DNA of 64,000 nucleotides from the NCBI GenBank assembly GCA_049889775.1, contig JBMHCT010000043.1, positions 62,001 through 126,000 of the forward strand, in the 5' to 3' direction. Position 1 is the stretch's first letter, and each line of letters begins with the position of its first letter. Below the pieces are notes generated by a model. It saw only the letters and a list, made by a program, of their open reading frames with translations, searched no databases and was not told where the DNA came from. Shown here piece by piece: positions 50,649 through 59,607 of this stretch. The DNA is from Jejuia sp049889775. GTDB lineage: Bacteria; Bacteroidota; Bacteroidia; Flavobacteriales; Flavobacteriaceae. A program made the translations under genes and the position numbers.

Positions 50649-51677
50649 TTAATTTACACTTTTAAATGTAGAATCTCTTATGATCAGCGTTCCTTTAATT
50701 TCCACATGTTTAGTTTGATACGTTTCACTCTCGTTATTTATTTCTTCAATCAAGTATTTTACCGCCGTAGCTCCAATATGTTCCCCAGGTTGGTCTGTGG
50801 TGGTAAGATTAGGTTCTATGATAGTGGATAGTCTGGAATTGCTAAAACCAACAACTGCAATTTCTTCAGGTATTTTAATATTGAATTTTTTTAAGGTTTG
50901 AATCACACCAACTGCTGCGCTATCTGTAATGGCAAAAATGGCATCCGGCTTATTTTTAATACTTAGAAGTAAATTAGCCATTCGTCTTCCTTGGCGCAAG
51001 GAAATATCTTCTACAGTAATTATTATTTTTTCATCAATGGGTATATTATGCTCTTTTAAGGCTCGTAAGTAACCGGCATAACGTCTTTCAGAATTATATG
51101 AATATTCACTTTCTTTAATTATGGCTATTCTTCGTTTTCCAATATTAATGAGATGCTCCACGGCGTTAAAAGCTGATTCTTCTTCATCAATAACTACTTG
51201 AGAACACGGTATTTTATTGGATGCCTTATCAAATAGAATTAAAGGCACATTATTAACAACTTTTAGAATATCCTCTACATCTCTCGTGACCTTAGACATA
51301 GACATTAGTATGCCATCAACATCAAATTGAAGCATGGTTTGTAACATTTCAGCTTGCTTGGTGGCATCATTATTAGATTCTGAAATAATTACCCGATACC
51401 CTTTCAAAGAGGCTTCTTCAAGAATTCCTCGAATCATGGTTGTTGTAAAGTAATGTGTAATATTAGGAACAACCACACCTATAATATTGGTTTTATGTTT
51501 TCTAAACCCTTTAGCAAAAATATTTGGCACATAATTTAATTGAGTAGCCAACTGCTTTACTTGCTCTTTGGTTTCTAAACTTATATCTGGATGATCATTT
51601 AACGCTCTTGACACCGTTGAAATAGATAAATTAAGCGCTTGTGCTAATTTTTTTAAAGTCGTTGTTTCTTTTTTCAT
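50649..51677 (-). CDS. LacI/GalR-family repressor of the glycosylglycerate locus
   Basis: This 342-aa regulator has the N-terminal HTH and hinge LKKLAQALNLSISTVSRALN, and a periplasmic-binding-protein-like sensor domain (VVPNITHYFTTTMIRGI, VDGILMSMSKV, DAIFAITDSAAVGVI). It is divergent from the TonB-dependent receptor gene across a 125-bp gap holding a perfect LacI-type operator. It probably responds to the imported glycoside or a breakdown product and controls the whole plus-strand locus. The ligand is inferred. Confidence 0.93.
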   Translation of the reverse strand: MKKETTTLKKLAQALNLSISTVSRALNDHPDISLETKEQVKQLATQLNYVPNIFAKGFRKHKTNIIGVVVPNITHYFTTTMIRGILEEASLKGYRVIISESNNDATKQAEMLQTMLQFDVDGILMSMSKVTRDVEDILKVVNNVPLILFDKASNKIPCSQVVIDEEESAFNAVEHLINIGKRRIAIIKESEYSYNSERRYAGYLRALKEHNIPIDEKIIITVEDISLRQGRRMANLLLSIKNKPDAIFAITDSAAVGVIQTLKKFNIKIPEEIAVVGFSNSRLSTIIEPNLTTTDQPGEHIGATAVKYLIEEINNESETYQTKHVEIKGTLIIRDSTFKSVN

Positions 51678-51693
51678 ATCATCAGTTTTTTAC

Positions 51694-51722
51694 ACCGCAA
51701 ACGTTTGCGGTAACGTTTGCGT
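51694..51722. promoter_or_regulatory. LacI-type operator, perfect 18-bp palindrome plus second half-site
   Basis: ACCGCAAACGTTTGCGGT at 51694-51711 is fully palindromic with the central CG typical of LacI-family sites. A second GTTTGCGT half-site at 51715-51722 follows. It lies 16 bp upstream of the repressor ATG and 80 bp upstream of the receptor ATG, suited to autoregulation and control of both directions. Confidence 0.85.
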
Positions 51723-51802
51723 ACAAATATTGCAATTTTTTAGAACTTTTTTTACGTATTTGCTTATAAATTAGCTTTCAAATTAACTAAATCACAAAAA
51801 AG

Positions 51803-54475
51803 ATGAAAAAAATTATTTTTGCACTTGCTTGCTTTTTAAGTGTTTCGATGGGTTTCTCGCAAACAGAGATCTCAGGAACGGTAAAAGACAATGCAGGCGT
51901 TCCAGTTACGGGAGCCAATGTTTTAATTGTAGGTAGTACCTCGGGAGCTACTTCAGATTTCGATGGTAACTTCAGCTTTACTTCAGACCTAAGTGGTGCT
52001 CAAACGTTACGTATTTCATATTTAGGTTATGAAACGCAGGAAAAGGCCTTAAACTTAGATGGAGCATCTATTACGTTACAAATTGTTCTAATAGAAGGGG
52101 GTAACTCCTTAGATGAAGTGGTGTTAACTGCATCTGCAACCTTCAGATCGCAAAAAGAAACACCAATGTCTATTAGTTCTTTAAAACAGAAGGAAATAAC
52201 CAAGCTTTCTGTTAACTCACAAGCGGACGTTTTAAGAAGTATACCAGGGATTACTGCTGAAGGTGGTGGTGGTGAAACTGCGTCCAACGTATTTGTAAGA
52301 GGTTTGCCTTCAGGCGGGCAGTATGTATTCAACCCATTACAATATGATGGAATGCCTTTAATGAGTACATTCGGTTTAAACTCTTCTGCGCATGATGTTT
52401 ATGCAAGACCAGATATAGGTTTTAAGGGTGTAGAATTTGTTCGTGGTGGTGCCGCAGTTTTGTATGGTGCAGGTTCTGTTGCTGGTATTATAAACTATAC
52501 GAGTAAAACAGGAGATTCAAACGATGAAAATATCATCAATGTAGAATTGGCAGATAGAGGTCGTGTTAAAACCGACTTTTATACTGGTGGTAAATTAGGT
52601 GGTGAAGATTCCAATACGTATTATGCCTTCACAGGATTTGTTAGAAAAGATAACGGACCTATAGAAACTGGTTTGCCAACTAAAGGTGTACAGTTTCGAG
52701 CGAATATTAAACAAAAATTTGAAAATGGATCATTAACCGTTCATGGGCAATTTATTAATGACAATGCTCAATTCTTCTTACCGCTTCCTTTAAGCGGAAA
52801 CAGAGAACGATTACCTGGAAATGATGGAGAAGATGTATTCCAATTATTATCAGGTGAGTTAGCACATACATCGTTCCTTACTCCTGGCGGCGTTTATAAG
52901 AGTCCAATTGAAGATGGTGTACATACCAAAGGGGGATATTTAATGGCAGACTTTAATTACAATTTTGCAGATGATTTAAAGTTTCGTTCTAAAGTAAGAT
53001 ACGCTAACTATAAGCATAACTTTGCATTATATGTTGGTGGTAATGGCGCTAATAACAATCCAATTACCTTAAACCAATATGTTGCCAATGTTGCTCCAGG
53101 AAATCAAGGGTTTTCTGCAATGTATCAAGGAACTTCGGGTCAGATTAGTGGATCAGATTTAGTTGTTGACAACCTGCATATCGATCGTTTAAGACCAATG
53201 ACGGATTATTCTGGAGAAGCTTCTTTAACCAAAACATTAGAGGTTACAAATGGCACACACAATATAACTGGAGGTTTCTTCTTAGCACGAACTGAAGCTG
53301 AGGATGTAAACTATCAATATAGAGTACTATCAGAATTCAACAATAATCCTAAGTTAGTAAACTTAAGTTATACAGACGCTAGTGGCAACAATGTTATCTT
53401 TTCTGAAGGCGGTTTATACAATAGAATTGGTATGACTACTAATAGATTTTTATCTCAAAGTAGAAGCGCATTCTATCTAACTGATGAAATGGTTTTTGAT
53501 AAATGGCGTTTTGATGTTGGTTTTAGAATTGAAAATACTCAAGGTACATTTAATGATGGTAATATTGTAGAAACTCAAGTTTATGATAATCCAGAATTAA
53601 CCCCAGAATTAGCAAATGTGCGTTTTGCAGATGGAAGTTTTACACGTGCTAATGTTGACGTAACAGATTGGGCAGTGTCATTGGCAGGTTTATACAATTT
53701 AAGTGAAAAAGTTAATTTATATGCTAACTTCTCTAAAGGATATTTCTTCCCGCAATTAAGAGGGTTTGCACCAATCGCAACTGGTGTTACAGGAAGCAAA
53801 TACGATTCAGAAAGAATTATTCAATTTGAAGCAGGTGCTAAAATTGGTACTCCAAAATTGCAAGGGTCTTTAGCTGCGTATTACGTAGGATTGAGTGATA
53901 GAATCAAAATAGATCAAGGTTTTAGCAACGGTGTTTTGGTGGATTTATTTAGATCAGATCAAAGTACAAGAACTATTGGTTTAGAAGCGACTTACGATTG
54001 GAGTTTTGCCGAAAACTTTAGTTTAAGAGGTTCGGCTACTTATCAAGCTCATGAAATTACTAAAAATGAAAGAACAGATTTAGTGGCTAACACTACTACA
54101 ACCGCAGATGAAGGTAATGAGCTAGCAAGACAGCCTAATTTTATTGGAGCTTTAGGTGTATATTTTGATAATAGCAAATGGGATGCCTTGTTCTCATTAA
54201 ACCATACAGGAAGCAAGTTTGCAGCAGATAATAATAATGTAGAATTAGATGCTATTACAATCGGTCGTTTAGGTGCTGGATATCAATTCCCTATGGGTGG
54301 TGAAGATAGCGACGATTCCATGAGAATAGGTTTTTCAATCTTTAACTTATTCAATAGTGATGGCGTAACTGAAGGTGACCCTAGAAACATTAATCAACAA
54401 GGAGATGCGGAATTTTTCTTTGGAAGACCAATCTTACCTAGACGTTTCTTCCTAACTGCAACCCTAAACTTTTAA
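51803..54475 (+). CDS. TonB-dependent receptor without SusD partner
   Basis: This 890-aa outer-membrane receptor has a signal peptide (SVSMGFSQ). A carboxypeptidase-D-like domain (about 20-105) carries ISGTVKDNAGVPVTGANVLI. A plug domain has ADVLRSIPGITAEGGGGETA and FVRGGAAVLYGAGSVAGIIN, and a 22-strand-type barrel ends RRFFLTATLNF. No SusD lipoprotein gene follows, which points to a small solute and not a polysaccharide. It is the first gene after the LacI operator and is the predicted outer-membrane importer of the glycosylglycerate. Confidence 0.92.
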   Translation: MKKIIFALACFLSVSMGFSQTEISGTVKDNAGVPVTGANVLIVGSTSGATSDFDGNFSFTSDLSGAQTLRISYLGYETQEKALNLDGASITLQIVLIEGGNSLDEVVLTASATFRSQKETPMSISSLKQKEITKLSVNSQADVLRSIPGITAEGGGGETASNVFVRGLPSGGQYVFNPLQYDGMPLMSTFGLNSSAHDVYARPDIGFKGVEFVRGGAAVLYGAGSVAGIINYTSKTGDSNDENIINVELADRGRVKTDFYTGGKLGGEDSNTYYAFTGFVRKDNGPIETGLPTKGVQFRANIKQKFENGSLTVHGQFINDNAQFFLPLPLSGNRERLPGNDGEDVFQLLSGELAHTSFLTPGGVYKSPIEDGVHTKGGYLMADFNYNFADDLKFRSKVRYANYKHNFALYVGGNGANNNPITLNQYVANVAPGNQGFSAMYQGTSGQISGSDLVVDNLHIDRLRPMTDYSGEASLTKTLEVTNGTHNITGGFFLARTEAEDVNYQYRVLSEFNNNPKLVNLSYTDASGNNVIFSEGGLYNRIGMTTNRFLSQSRSAFYLTDEMVFDKWRFDVGFRIENTQGTFNDGNIVETQVYDNPELTPELANVRFADGSFTRANVDVTDWAVSLAGLYNLSEKVNLYANFSKGYFFPQLRGFAPIATGVTGSKYDSERIIQFEAGAKIGTPKLQGSLAAYYVGLSDRIKIDQGFSNGVLVDLFRSDQSTRTIGLEATYDWSFAENFSLRGSATYQAHEITKNERTDLVANTTTTADEGNELARQPNFIGALGVYFDNSKWDALFSLNHTGSKFAADNNNVELDAITIGRLGAGYQFPMGGEDSDDSMRIGFSIFNLFNSDGVTEGDPRNINQQGDAEFFFGRPILPRRFFLTATLNF

Positions 54476-54507
54476 AGTTTATAATTATTCAGTGTTTAGT
54501 TTGGTTG

Positions 54508-54542
54508 ACTCATCACTTGTACTTTAAGTGTAGGTGATGAGT
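54508..54542 (+). other. Hairpin between receptor and hydrolase genes
   Basis: ACTCATCAC pairs perfectly with GTGATGAGT around a partly paired loop and is followed by a weak T run. It may act as a partial terminator or 3' stabiliser that sets receptor expression apart from the downstream enzymes. Confidence 0.45.
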
Positions 54543-54570
54543 TTATTTAACAATAAAGAAATCAAAAGTT

Positions 54571-55881
54571 ATGGATAAGCTAAAACAAAAAGCTATCGGT
54601 GTACTTAATGGTAATTGGAAGGATGAAGTGGGTTTTAGTATTCCTTGTGCTAATTTATATCCTTTTCAGTGGTTTTGGGATTCGGGATTAATCGCCATTG
54701 GCTTTGCGCACTTTGATATGAAAAAAGCTGAACGTGAGATTGAAACGTTACTGGACGCGCAATGGGGTAACGGATTTATTCCCCATATTATTTTTCATAC
54801 TGAAACAGACACCTATTTTCCCGGAGCAGATTTCCATCGTTCTGATTTACATCCAAACGCATCAAAAAAATACAGATCTACAGGAATGACGCAACCTCCT
54901 GTTACAGGATTTGTGCTTGAGGAAATTTATCATATTGCGAAAAATAAAAAAGCAGCATTACAATTCATTGGCTCTGTTATTGACAAGGTTTATTTCAACC
55001 ATCATTACTTTTATGAGAACAGAGACCCTCAAAATGAAGGCTTGGTTTACATCTATCATAACTGGGAGTCTGGAACCGATAACTCCCCTATCTGGGATGA
55101 TATTTGGGAGACTATGAATCCGCCAGAGTATACCTTTGAAAGACGGGATACAACCCATGTTAATCCTGAAGAAAGACCATCAAAACGAGAGTACGATCAC
55201 TATTTACATATTATTGATATAGCAAAAACTCATAACTATAGTGATGAAAAAATAGCAGAATTATCACCGTTTTTAGTGCAAGACCCTTTGTTTAACGCCA
55301 TGTTAATCAAATCCAACGAAAGTTTGATGAAGCTATACGTTTTGCTGGGACAAGATGAAGCTAAAATACAGCAACTAAAACAGTGGCAAGAAAAAGCCGT
55401 TACTTCATTCAATACTAAGTTGTATGATGACGAATTGGGGGCTTATGTGCACTACGATTTAAGAAACGAAAAACCTATAAGGTTCTTATCATCATCATCT
55501 TTTTCGCCTCTTTTTGCTGGAATTCCAACTACTGAAAGAGCGAAAGCTATGGTTGATATCATGATGGAAAAATTTGGTGGAGACCATCAATATTTATGTG
55601 CTTCTTTTGATCCTGATAACGAGCGTTTCAACCCAAAAAAATATTGGCGTGGACCAGTTTGGGTAAACCTCAACTGGATGCTTTATAACGGTTTGAAAGC
55701 CTATGGTTACAATAACATCGCAGAACGAGTTAAGAAAGACACCATAAATATTATAGAAAACAACGGTTTTTATGAGTACTTCGATTCTAGAAAAGAAATG
55801 CATAAAGAAAGTAAAGCGGGTTATGGCGGAAACAACTTTTCATGGAGTGCTGCTTTATTAATTGATCTACTAGAACGGTAA
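54571..55881 (+). CDS. Mannosylglycerate/glucosylglycerate hydrolase (GH63-like)
   Basis: This 436-aa protein has no signal peptide, so it is cytoplasmic. It fits the MGH1-like GH63 group: YPFQWFWDSGLIAIGFAHFD near the N-terminus, then GNGFIPHIIF, and HNWESGTDNSPIWDD (D170 is a likely general acid). C-terminal features are WRGPVWVNLNWMLY, YEYFDS around E402 (likely base), and AGYGGNNFSWSAALL. Such enzymes split mannosylglycerate or glucosylglycerate into hexose and glycerate. The glycerate kinase downstream supports that substrate. Trehalase-like or other GH63 activity is the alternative. Confidence 0.78.
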   Translation: MDKLKQKAIGVLNGNWKDEVGFSIPCANLYPFQWFWDSGLIAIGFAHFDMKKAEREIETLLDAQWGNGFIPHIIFHTETDTYFPGADFHRSDLHPNASKKYRSTGMTQPPVTGFVLEEIYHIAKNKKAALQFIGSVIDKVYFNHHYFYENRDPQNEGLVYIYHNWESGTDNSPIWDDIWETMNPPEYTFERRDTTHVNPEERPSKREYDHYLHIIDIAKTHNYSDEKIAELSPFLVQDPLFNAMLIKSNESLMKLYVLLGQDEAKIQQLKQWQEKAVTSFNTKLYDDELGAYVHYDLRNEKPIRFLSSSSFSPLFAGIPTTERAKAMVDIMMEKFGGDHQYLCASFDPDNERFNPKKYWRGPVWVNLNWMLYNGLKAYGYNNIAERVKKDTINIIENNGFYEYFDSRKEMHKESKAGYGGNNFSWSAALLIDLLER

Positions 55882-55884
55882 CAA

Positions 55885-56487
55885 GTGGCTATCCTAGAGT
55901 TTTCAAAAGATTATATTTTAGAAGACAAAAGAGTAAGGTTAAGCCCTCTAAAGTTTGAACACTTTAAAGATTTAGTTAAAATTACTAATGACTCCGATCT
56001 TTGGAAATACTTCTTAGAGAAGGGCGATGGGGAAGAAAACCTAAAAAAGTATATAACTGAGACCGTAGGCAATAGAAAACAAGCTAAAGAGTATCCGTTT
56101 GTGATTTTTGATAAATTGAAGAATCGATTTGCTGGAACAACACGATTTTACGACTATTCAGCAGACTTAAAAATTATTAAAATAGGACACACATGGATAG
56201 GGAAAGAATTTCAAGGCACAGGATTAAATAAGCATTGTAAGTATGTATTATTTCAATTTGCTTTTGAAACTTTAAATTTAGAGCGTATTGGTTTTGGCGC
56301 ACATTCTGAAAATACCAGAAGTATTAAAGCTATGGAAAGTGTGGGATGTAAAAAAGAAGGTGTTTTACGAAGTTTTCTTCCTGCCATAAATACAAAAGGA
56401 AGAGCAGATATTGTGTTATTGAGTATTTTAAAAGATGAATGGCTAGAAAGTACAAACTTTAAGTTACAACAAAAACTAACTAACTAA
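55885..56487 (+). CDS. GNAT acetyltransferase (RimJ/RimL type)
   Basis: This 200-aa protein begins with GTG at 55885, 3 bp after the hydrolase stop. GNAT features are LSPLKFEHFKDLVKI at the start and GHTWIGKEFQGTGLNKHCKY, a variant of the acetyl-CoA loop (QGTGLNK), followed by RIGFGAHSENTRSIKAMESV. It probably acetylates an amine or protein N-terminus. Its role in this catabolic operon is unknown. Co-transcription is nearly certain given the spacing. Confidence 0.85.
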   Translation: MAILEFSKDYILEDKRVRLSPLKFEHFKDLVKITNDSDLWKYFLEKGDGEENLKKYITETVGNRKQAKEYPFVIFDKLKNRFAGTTRFYDYSADLKIIKIGHTWIGKEFQGTGLNKHCKYVLFQFAFETLNLERIGFGAHSENTRSIKAMESVGCKKEGVLRSFLPAINTKGRADIVLLSILKDEWLESTNFKLQQKLTN

Positions 56488-56497
56488 TATATTGACC

Positions 56498-58105
56498 ATG
56501 AATTACATAGATTATATTATAATAATTGTCTATTTGCTAGGTTTCCTGGGCATTGGGTATTTCTTTAAAGAGAATAACGATTCTAAAGACTATTTCCTTG
56601 GCGGACAATCTATGGGCTGGTTCCCATTAAGTTTATCTACAATGGCAACCCAATTATCTGCCATAAGTTTTATATCAGCACCAGCATTTGTTGGTTTAAA
56701 AGAAGGTGGTGGCTTACAATGGTTAACTTATGAATTTGGTGTGCCACTTGCCATGGCATTTTTGTTAATTGCATTAATTCCAACGCTCTATAATTCGGGA
56801 ATTGTTAGTGTTTACGAGTTCTTAGAAAAACGTTTTGATGCATCTTCGCGTCTTTTAATCAGTTTTGTATTTCAGATAAGCAGGTCGGTTGCCACAGGTG
56901 TAATGGTGTATACCATGGCGCTAATTTTACAAGCCACTGTAGGCATTGATTTTCTTTGGTCAATACTAATTATTGGAGTAATTACTATGATTTACTCCTT
57001 CCAAGGAGGGATGAAAGCAGTGATTTGGGGAGATGTTATTCAAATGTTGATTTTATTCTTCGGAATTGTGATTTGCTTGATTTATGGTTTAAGTGAATTA
57101 GGTGGTTTTGATAACTTTTTGACACATGTAGATAAAGATAGATTAACCGCAGTAGATTTTTCGAAATGGGGATTCAACAATGCAGATAAAAATGATGAAT
57201 TTGGGTTTTGGCCAATGGTAATTGGAGGCTTCTTTTTATATGCATCTTATTATGGGACAGATCAAACACAATCGCAACGTTTGTTATCTGCTAAAGGCAT
57301 GCCAACGATTAAAAAATTATTGTTAGCCAATGGCTTACTGCGTTTCCCAATTACATTAACGTACTGTATTATGGGATTGGTATTAGGTACGTTATTACTA
57401 CAAGATGTAGATTTTCAAAGTATGATGGACAGTGTTTATCAAGCAAACATTGGGAGTTTAGAAGGCAAAAAAGCAGATTTGATGGTGCCTGTTTTTATTA
57501 TAAAATATTTACCTAACGGCATTATTGGTATTTTAATTGTGGCCATCATGTCGGCAGCAATGTCATCTTTAAGCTCAACTGTAAACTCGTTATCTGCAGT
57601 ATCTTTAGAAGATTTCATTAAGCGGTATAAACCAAATATGAGCGATAAACAATATGTCATGAACTCAAGATTATTATCTGTTTTTTGGGGGATTGTTTGT
57701 TTGTTATTTGCTTTGTTTGCTGGTAGCATAGAAGGTACGGTAATTGAAGTGATTAATAAAATAAGTTCGGTGTTTTACGGTCCTATTCTCGCTGCATTTG
57801 TCTTAGCCATTATGACTAAAAAAACCCATGCTTTAGGAGCTAATATAGGTATCATAGCGGGTGTACTATTCAATATGTATTTGTGGTTATATGTGCCCGA
57901 TGTGTTTTGGTTTTGGTGGAATGCTATAGGTTGTTTGGTAACCATTGTGGTAGCCTACACAATAAGTTTTGTAATTAAAGCCGAAGCCAAAGAAGGCCTT
58001 GAAGTTGTGGTGTATAAAGCTGGAAAACGAGAAGTAATTATCCTGTTAGGATACTTTATAGTTATAGCATTAGTAGCCATGTCACTCTCAAATATATTAA
58101 GTTAG
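56498..58105 (+). CDS. SSS-family sodium:solute symporter
   Basis: This 535-aa inner-membrane transporter (SSS/SGLT family) has about 13-14 hydrophobic segments. Marks are DYFLGGQSMGWFPLSLSTMA, ISFISAPAFVGLKEGG and AIMSAAMSSLSSTVNSLSA, part of the Na+ site. The frame opens at a TTG at 56492, but ATG 56498 (MNYIDYIIII) is the natural start. Since the hydrolase is cytoplasmic, this is the candidate importer of the intact glycosylglycerate. Free sugar uptake is the alternative. Confidence 0.9.
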   Translation: MNYIDYIIIIVYLLGFLGIGYFFKENNDSKDYFLGGQSMGWFPLSLSTMATQLSAISFISAPAFVGLKEGGGLQWLTYEFGVPLAMAFLLIALIPTLYNSGIVSVYEFLEKRFDASSRLLISFVFQISRSVATGVMVYTMALILQATVGIDFLWSILIIGVITMIYSFQGGMKAVIWGDVIQMLILFFGIVICLIYGLSELGGFDNFLTHVDKDRLTAVDFSKWGFNNADKNDEFGFWPMVIGGFFLYASYYGTDQTQSQRLLSAKGMPTIKKLLLANGLLRFPITLTYCIMGLVLGTLLLQDVDFQSMMDSVYQANIGSLEGKKADLMVPVFIIKYLPNGIIGILIVAIMSAAMSSLSSTVNSLSAVSLEDFIKRYKPNMSDKQYVMNSRLLSVFWGIVCLLFALFAGSIEGTVIEVINKISSVFYGPILAAFVLAIMTKKTHALGANIGIIAGVLFNMYLWLYVPDVFWFWWNAIGCLVTIVVAYTISFVIKAEAKEGLEVVVYKAGKREVIILLGYFIVIALVAMSLSNILS

Positions 58106-58136
58106 AGCATAATGATTAATAGCTTAACTTTTTAAG

Positions 58137-58168
58137 CCTACAAGGTTTTCAATCTTGTGGGTTTTTTA
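58137..58168 (+). terminator. Intrinsic terminator after the symporter gene
   Basis: CCTACAAG pairs with CTTGTGGG (one G-U) across a 9-nt loop, followed by T6. It lies before glycerate kinase, so that gene may be read through at a lower level or have its own promoter. Confidence 0.75.
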
Positions 58169-58183
58169 ATTAACTTTAGTTGA

Positions 58184-59311
58184 ATGAAAATTGTCTTAGC
58201 ACCAGATAAGTTTAAAAATTCTTTAACCGGGATGGAATTTTGCGATGCCGTTGAAAAAGGATTTCAAAAGGTGTTGTCAAACTATGATATTGTAAAATTA
58301 CCTTTGGCAGATGGTGGTGATGGCACTATTGAGGTGGCCAATTATTACCTAAAAGGCCATACCATTAGTTTAACGGTTAATAATCCTTTTTTTCAGCCTA
58401 TTCAGGCATCTTATCTATATGCCGAAACTTCTAAAACTGCATTTATTGAAATGGCTGAAGCCTCTGGAGTGAAGTTGTTAAAATTAGAACAATTTGATTG
58501 TAAAAACGCTACTACTTTAGGTACAGGAGAGCTTATTTTAGACGCCGTAGAAAGAGGTGCAAAAACAATTATTTTGGGTATAGGCGGAAGCGCTACTAAC
58601 GATTGTGGCATAGGTATGGCTTCTGCTTTAGGATATCGTTTTTTAGATAAAGACGCTAACGAAGTTATACCTATTGGCGCAAATTTAAAAAGTATTACAA
58701 CGATTGATACTTCAAAAGTACATCCAAAGCTAAGCGACGACGTAAATTTCAATATCGCTTGCGATGTTACTAATCCACTGTATGGAAAAAATGGTGCAGC
58801 GTACGTATATGCTGCTCAAAAAGGTGCAACTTCAGAAGATATCAAAATGTTAGATAGTGGATTGAAACATTTTGCATCATTAATTGAAGGTGTTTTTGGA
58901 ATTAACCCACAACTGATTAGTGGTGCTGGTGCAGCGGGTGGTATGGGTATTGCTTCAAAAGTATTTTTAAAAGGACATTTAAAACCAGGAATAGAACTTG
59001 TTAAGGTCTTGGCTAATTTTGATTCAAGTATAGAAGATGCAGATTGGATTATAACTGGTGAAGGAAAGCTAGATACCCAAACCTTATCAGGAAAAACTAT
59101 AAAAGGAGTTTTAGATTCCGCGAAAGCTAAACAAATAAAAGTAGCTGCGTTTTGCGGAGGCATTGATTTAGAAGGAAAATCATCCAAAGAATTTGGATTG
59201 GAATATACTGATGCCGTTATGAATTACGCAAAAAACCTTGATGATGCTATGGCAAATAGTTACAAATACGTGGAAAAAATGGCTGTAAAATTTGCGCAAT
59301 CAATGTTATAG
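58184..59311 (+). CDS. Glycerate kinase
   Basis: This 375-aa enzyme of the GarK/GlxK (glycerate kinase type 1) family phosphorylates D-glycerate, usually to 2-phosphoglycerate. Marks are MKIVLAPDKFKNSLTG, LPLADGGDGTIEV, GIGGSATNDCGIGMASALG, SGAGAAGGMGIA and TGEGKLDTQTLSGKTIKGV. It completes the locus by putting the released glycerate into glycolysis. It lies 78 bp beyond the symporter, past a terminator. Confidence 0.95.
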   Translation: MKIVLAPDKFKNSLTGMEFCDAVEKGFQKVLSNYDIVKLPLADGGDGTIEVANYYLKGHTISLTVNNPFFQPIQASYLYAETSKTAFIEMAEASGVKLLKLEQFDCKNATTLGTGELILDAVERGAKTIILGIGGSATNDCGIGMASALGYRFLDKDANEVIPIGANLKSITTIDTSKVHPKLSDDVNFNIACDVTNPLYGKNGAAYVYAAQKGATSEDIKMLDSGLKHFASLIEGVFGINPQLISGAGAAGGMGIASKVFLKGHLKPGIELVKVLANFDSSIEDADWIITGEGKLDTQTLSGKTIKGVLDSAKAKQIKVAAFCGGIDLEGKSSKEFGLEYTDAVMNYAKNLDDAMANSYKYVEKMAVKFAQSML

Positions 59312-59315
59312 AAAG

Positions 59316-59354
59316 AAGTGAGTTCGAAGTATGGAGAACTGTATCGAGAACTAT
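59316..59354 (+). repeat. CTTCGAG-type interspersed repeat, copy 2
   Basis: It contains GAGTTCGAAGTATGGAGAAC and TGTATCGAGAAC, related to the copy at 35474 and beginning 5 bp after the glycerate kinase stop. Confidence 0.5.
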
Positions 59355-59605
59355 TTCTTATCTGGATTCAATAAAATAGCATAAATCTGAATACCAAAAC
59401 CAATAAGCACTAAAGTTGGTGCTAATCTTATACGTCTCCAAGAAAAGATTTCAGGATTAAAAACATTAGGGTCATCACTACCGCCACCTGCCATCAAAAT
59501 AAAACCAAGGGCAATACATGCTAAACCAATAAACATAAATTTGTAGTTCTTCTTTCCAAATACAAAAGTTGGTTTTGCAGCCTCTTTACGTTTCTTTTCT
59601 CCCAT
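59351..59605 (-). CDS. DUF3098 membrane protein
   Basis: This 84-aa protein has a short cytoplasmic N-terminus (KPTFVFGKKNYKFMFIGLA) and two membrane segments (about 24-40 and 62-78). It is DUF3098, a Bacteroidota family that usually sits next to ftsX and probably belongs to its division or envelope complex. A 2-bp gap links it to the preceding gene. Confidence 0.88.
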   Translation of the reverse strand: MGEKKRKEAAKPTFVFGKKNYKFMFIGLACIALGFILMAGGGSDDPNVFNPEIFSWRRIRLAPTLVLIGFGIQIYAILLNPDKK

Positions 59606-59607
59606 GT

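Noticed and set aside
51803..54475. Polysaccharide utilisation locus of SusCD type
   Set aside because: No SusD-like lipoprotein follows the receptor, and the hydrolase lacks an export signal.
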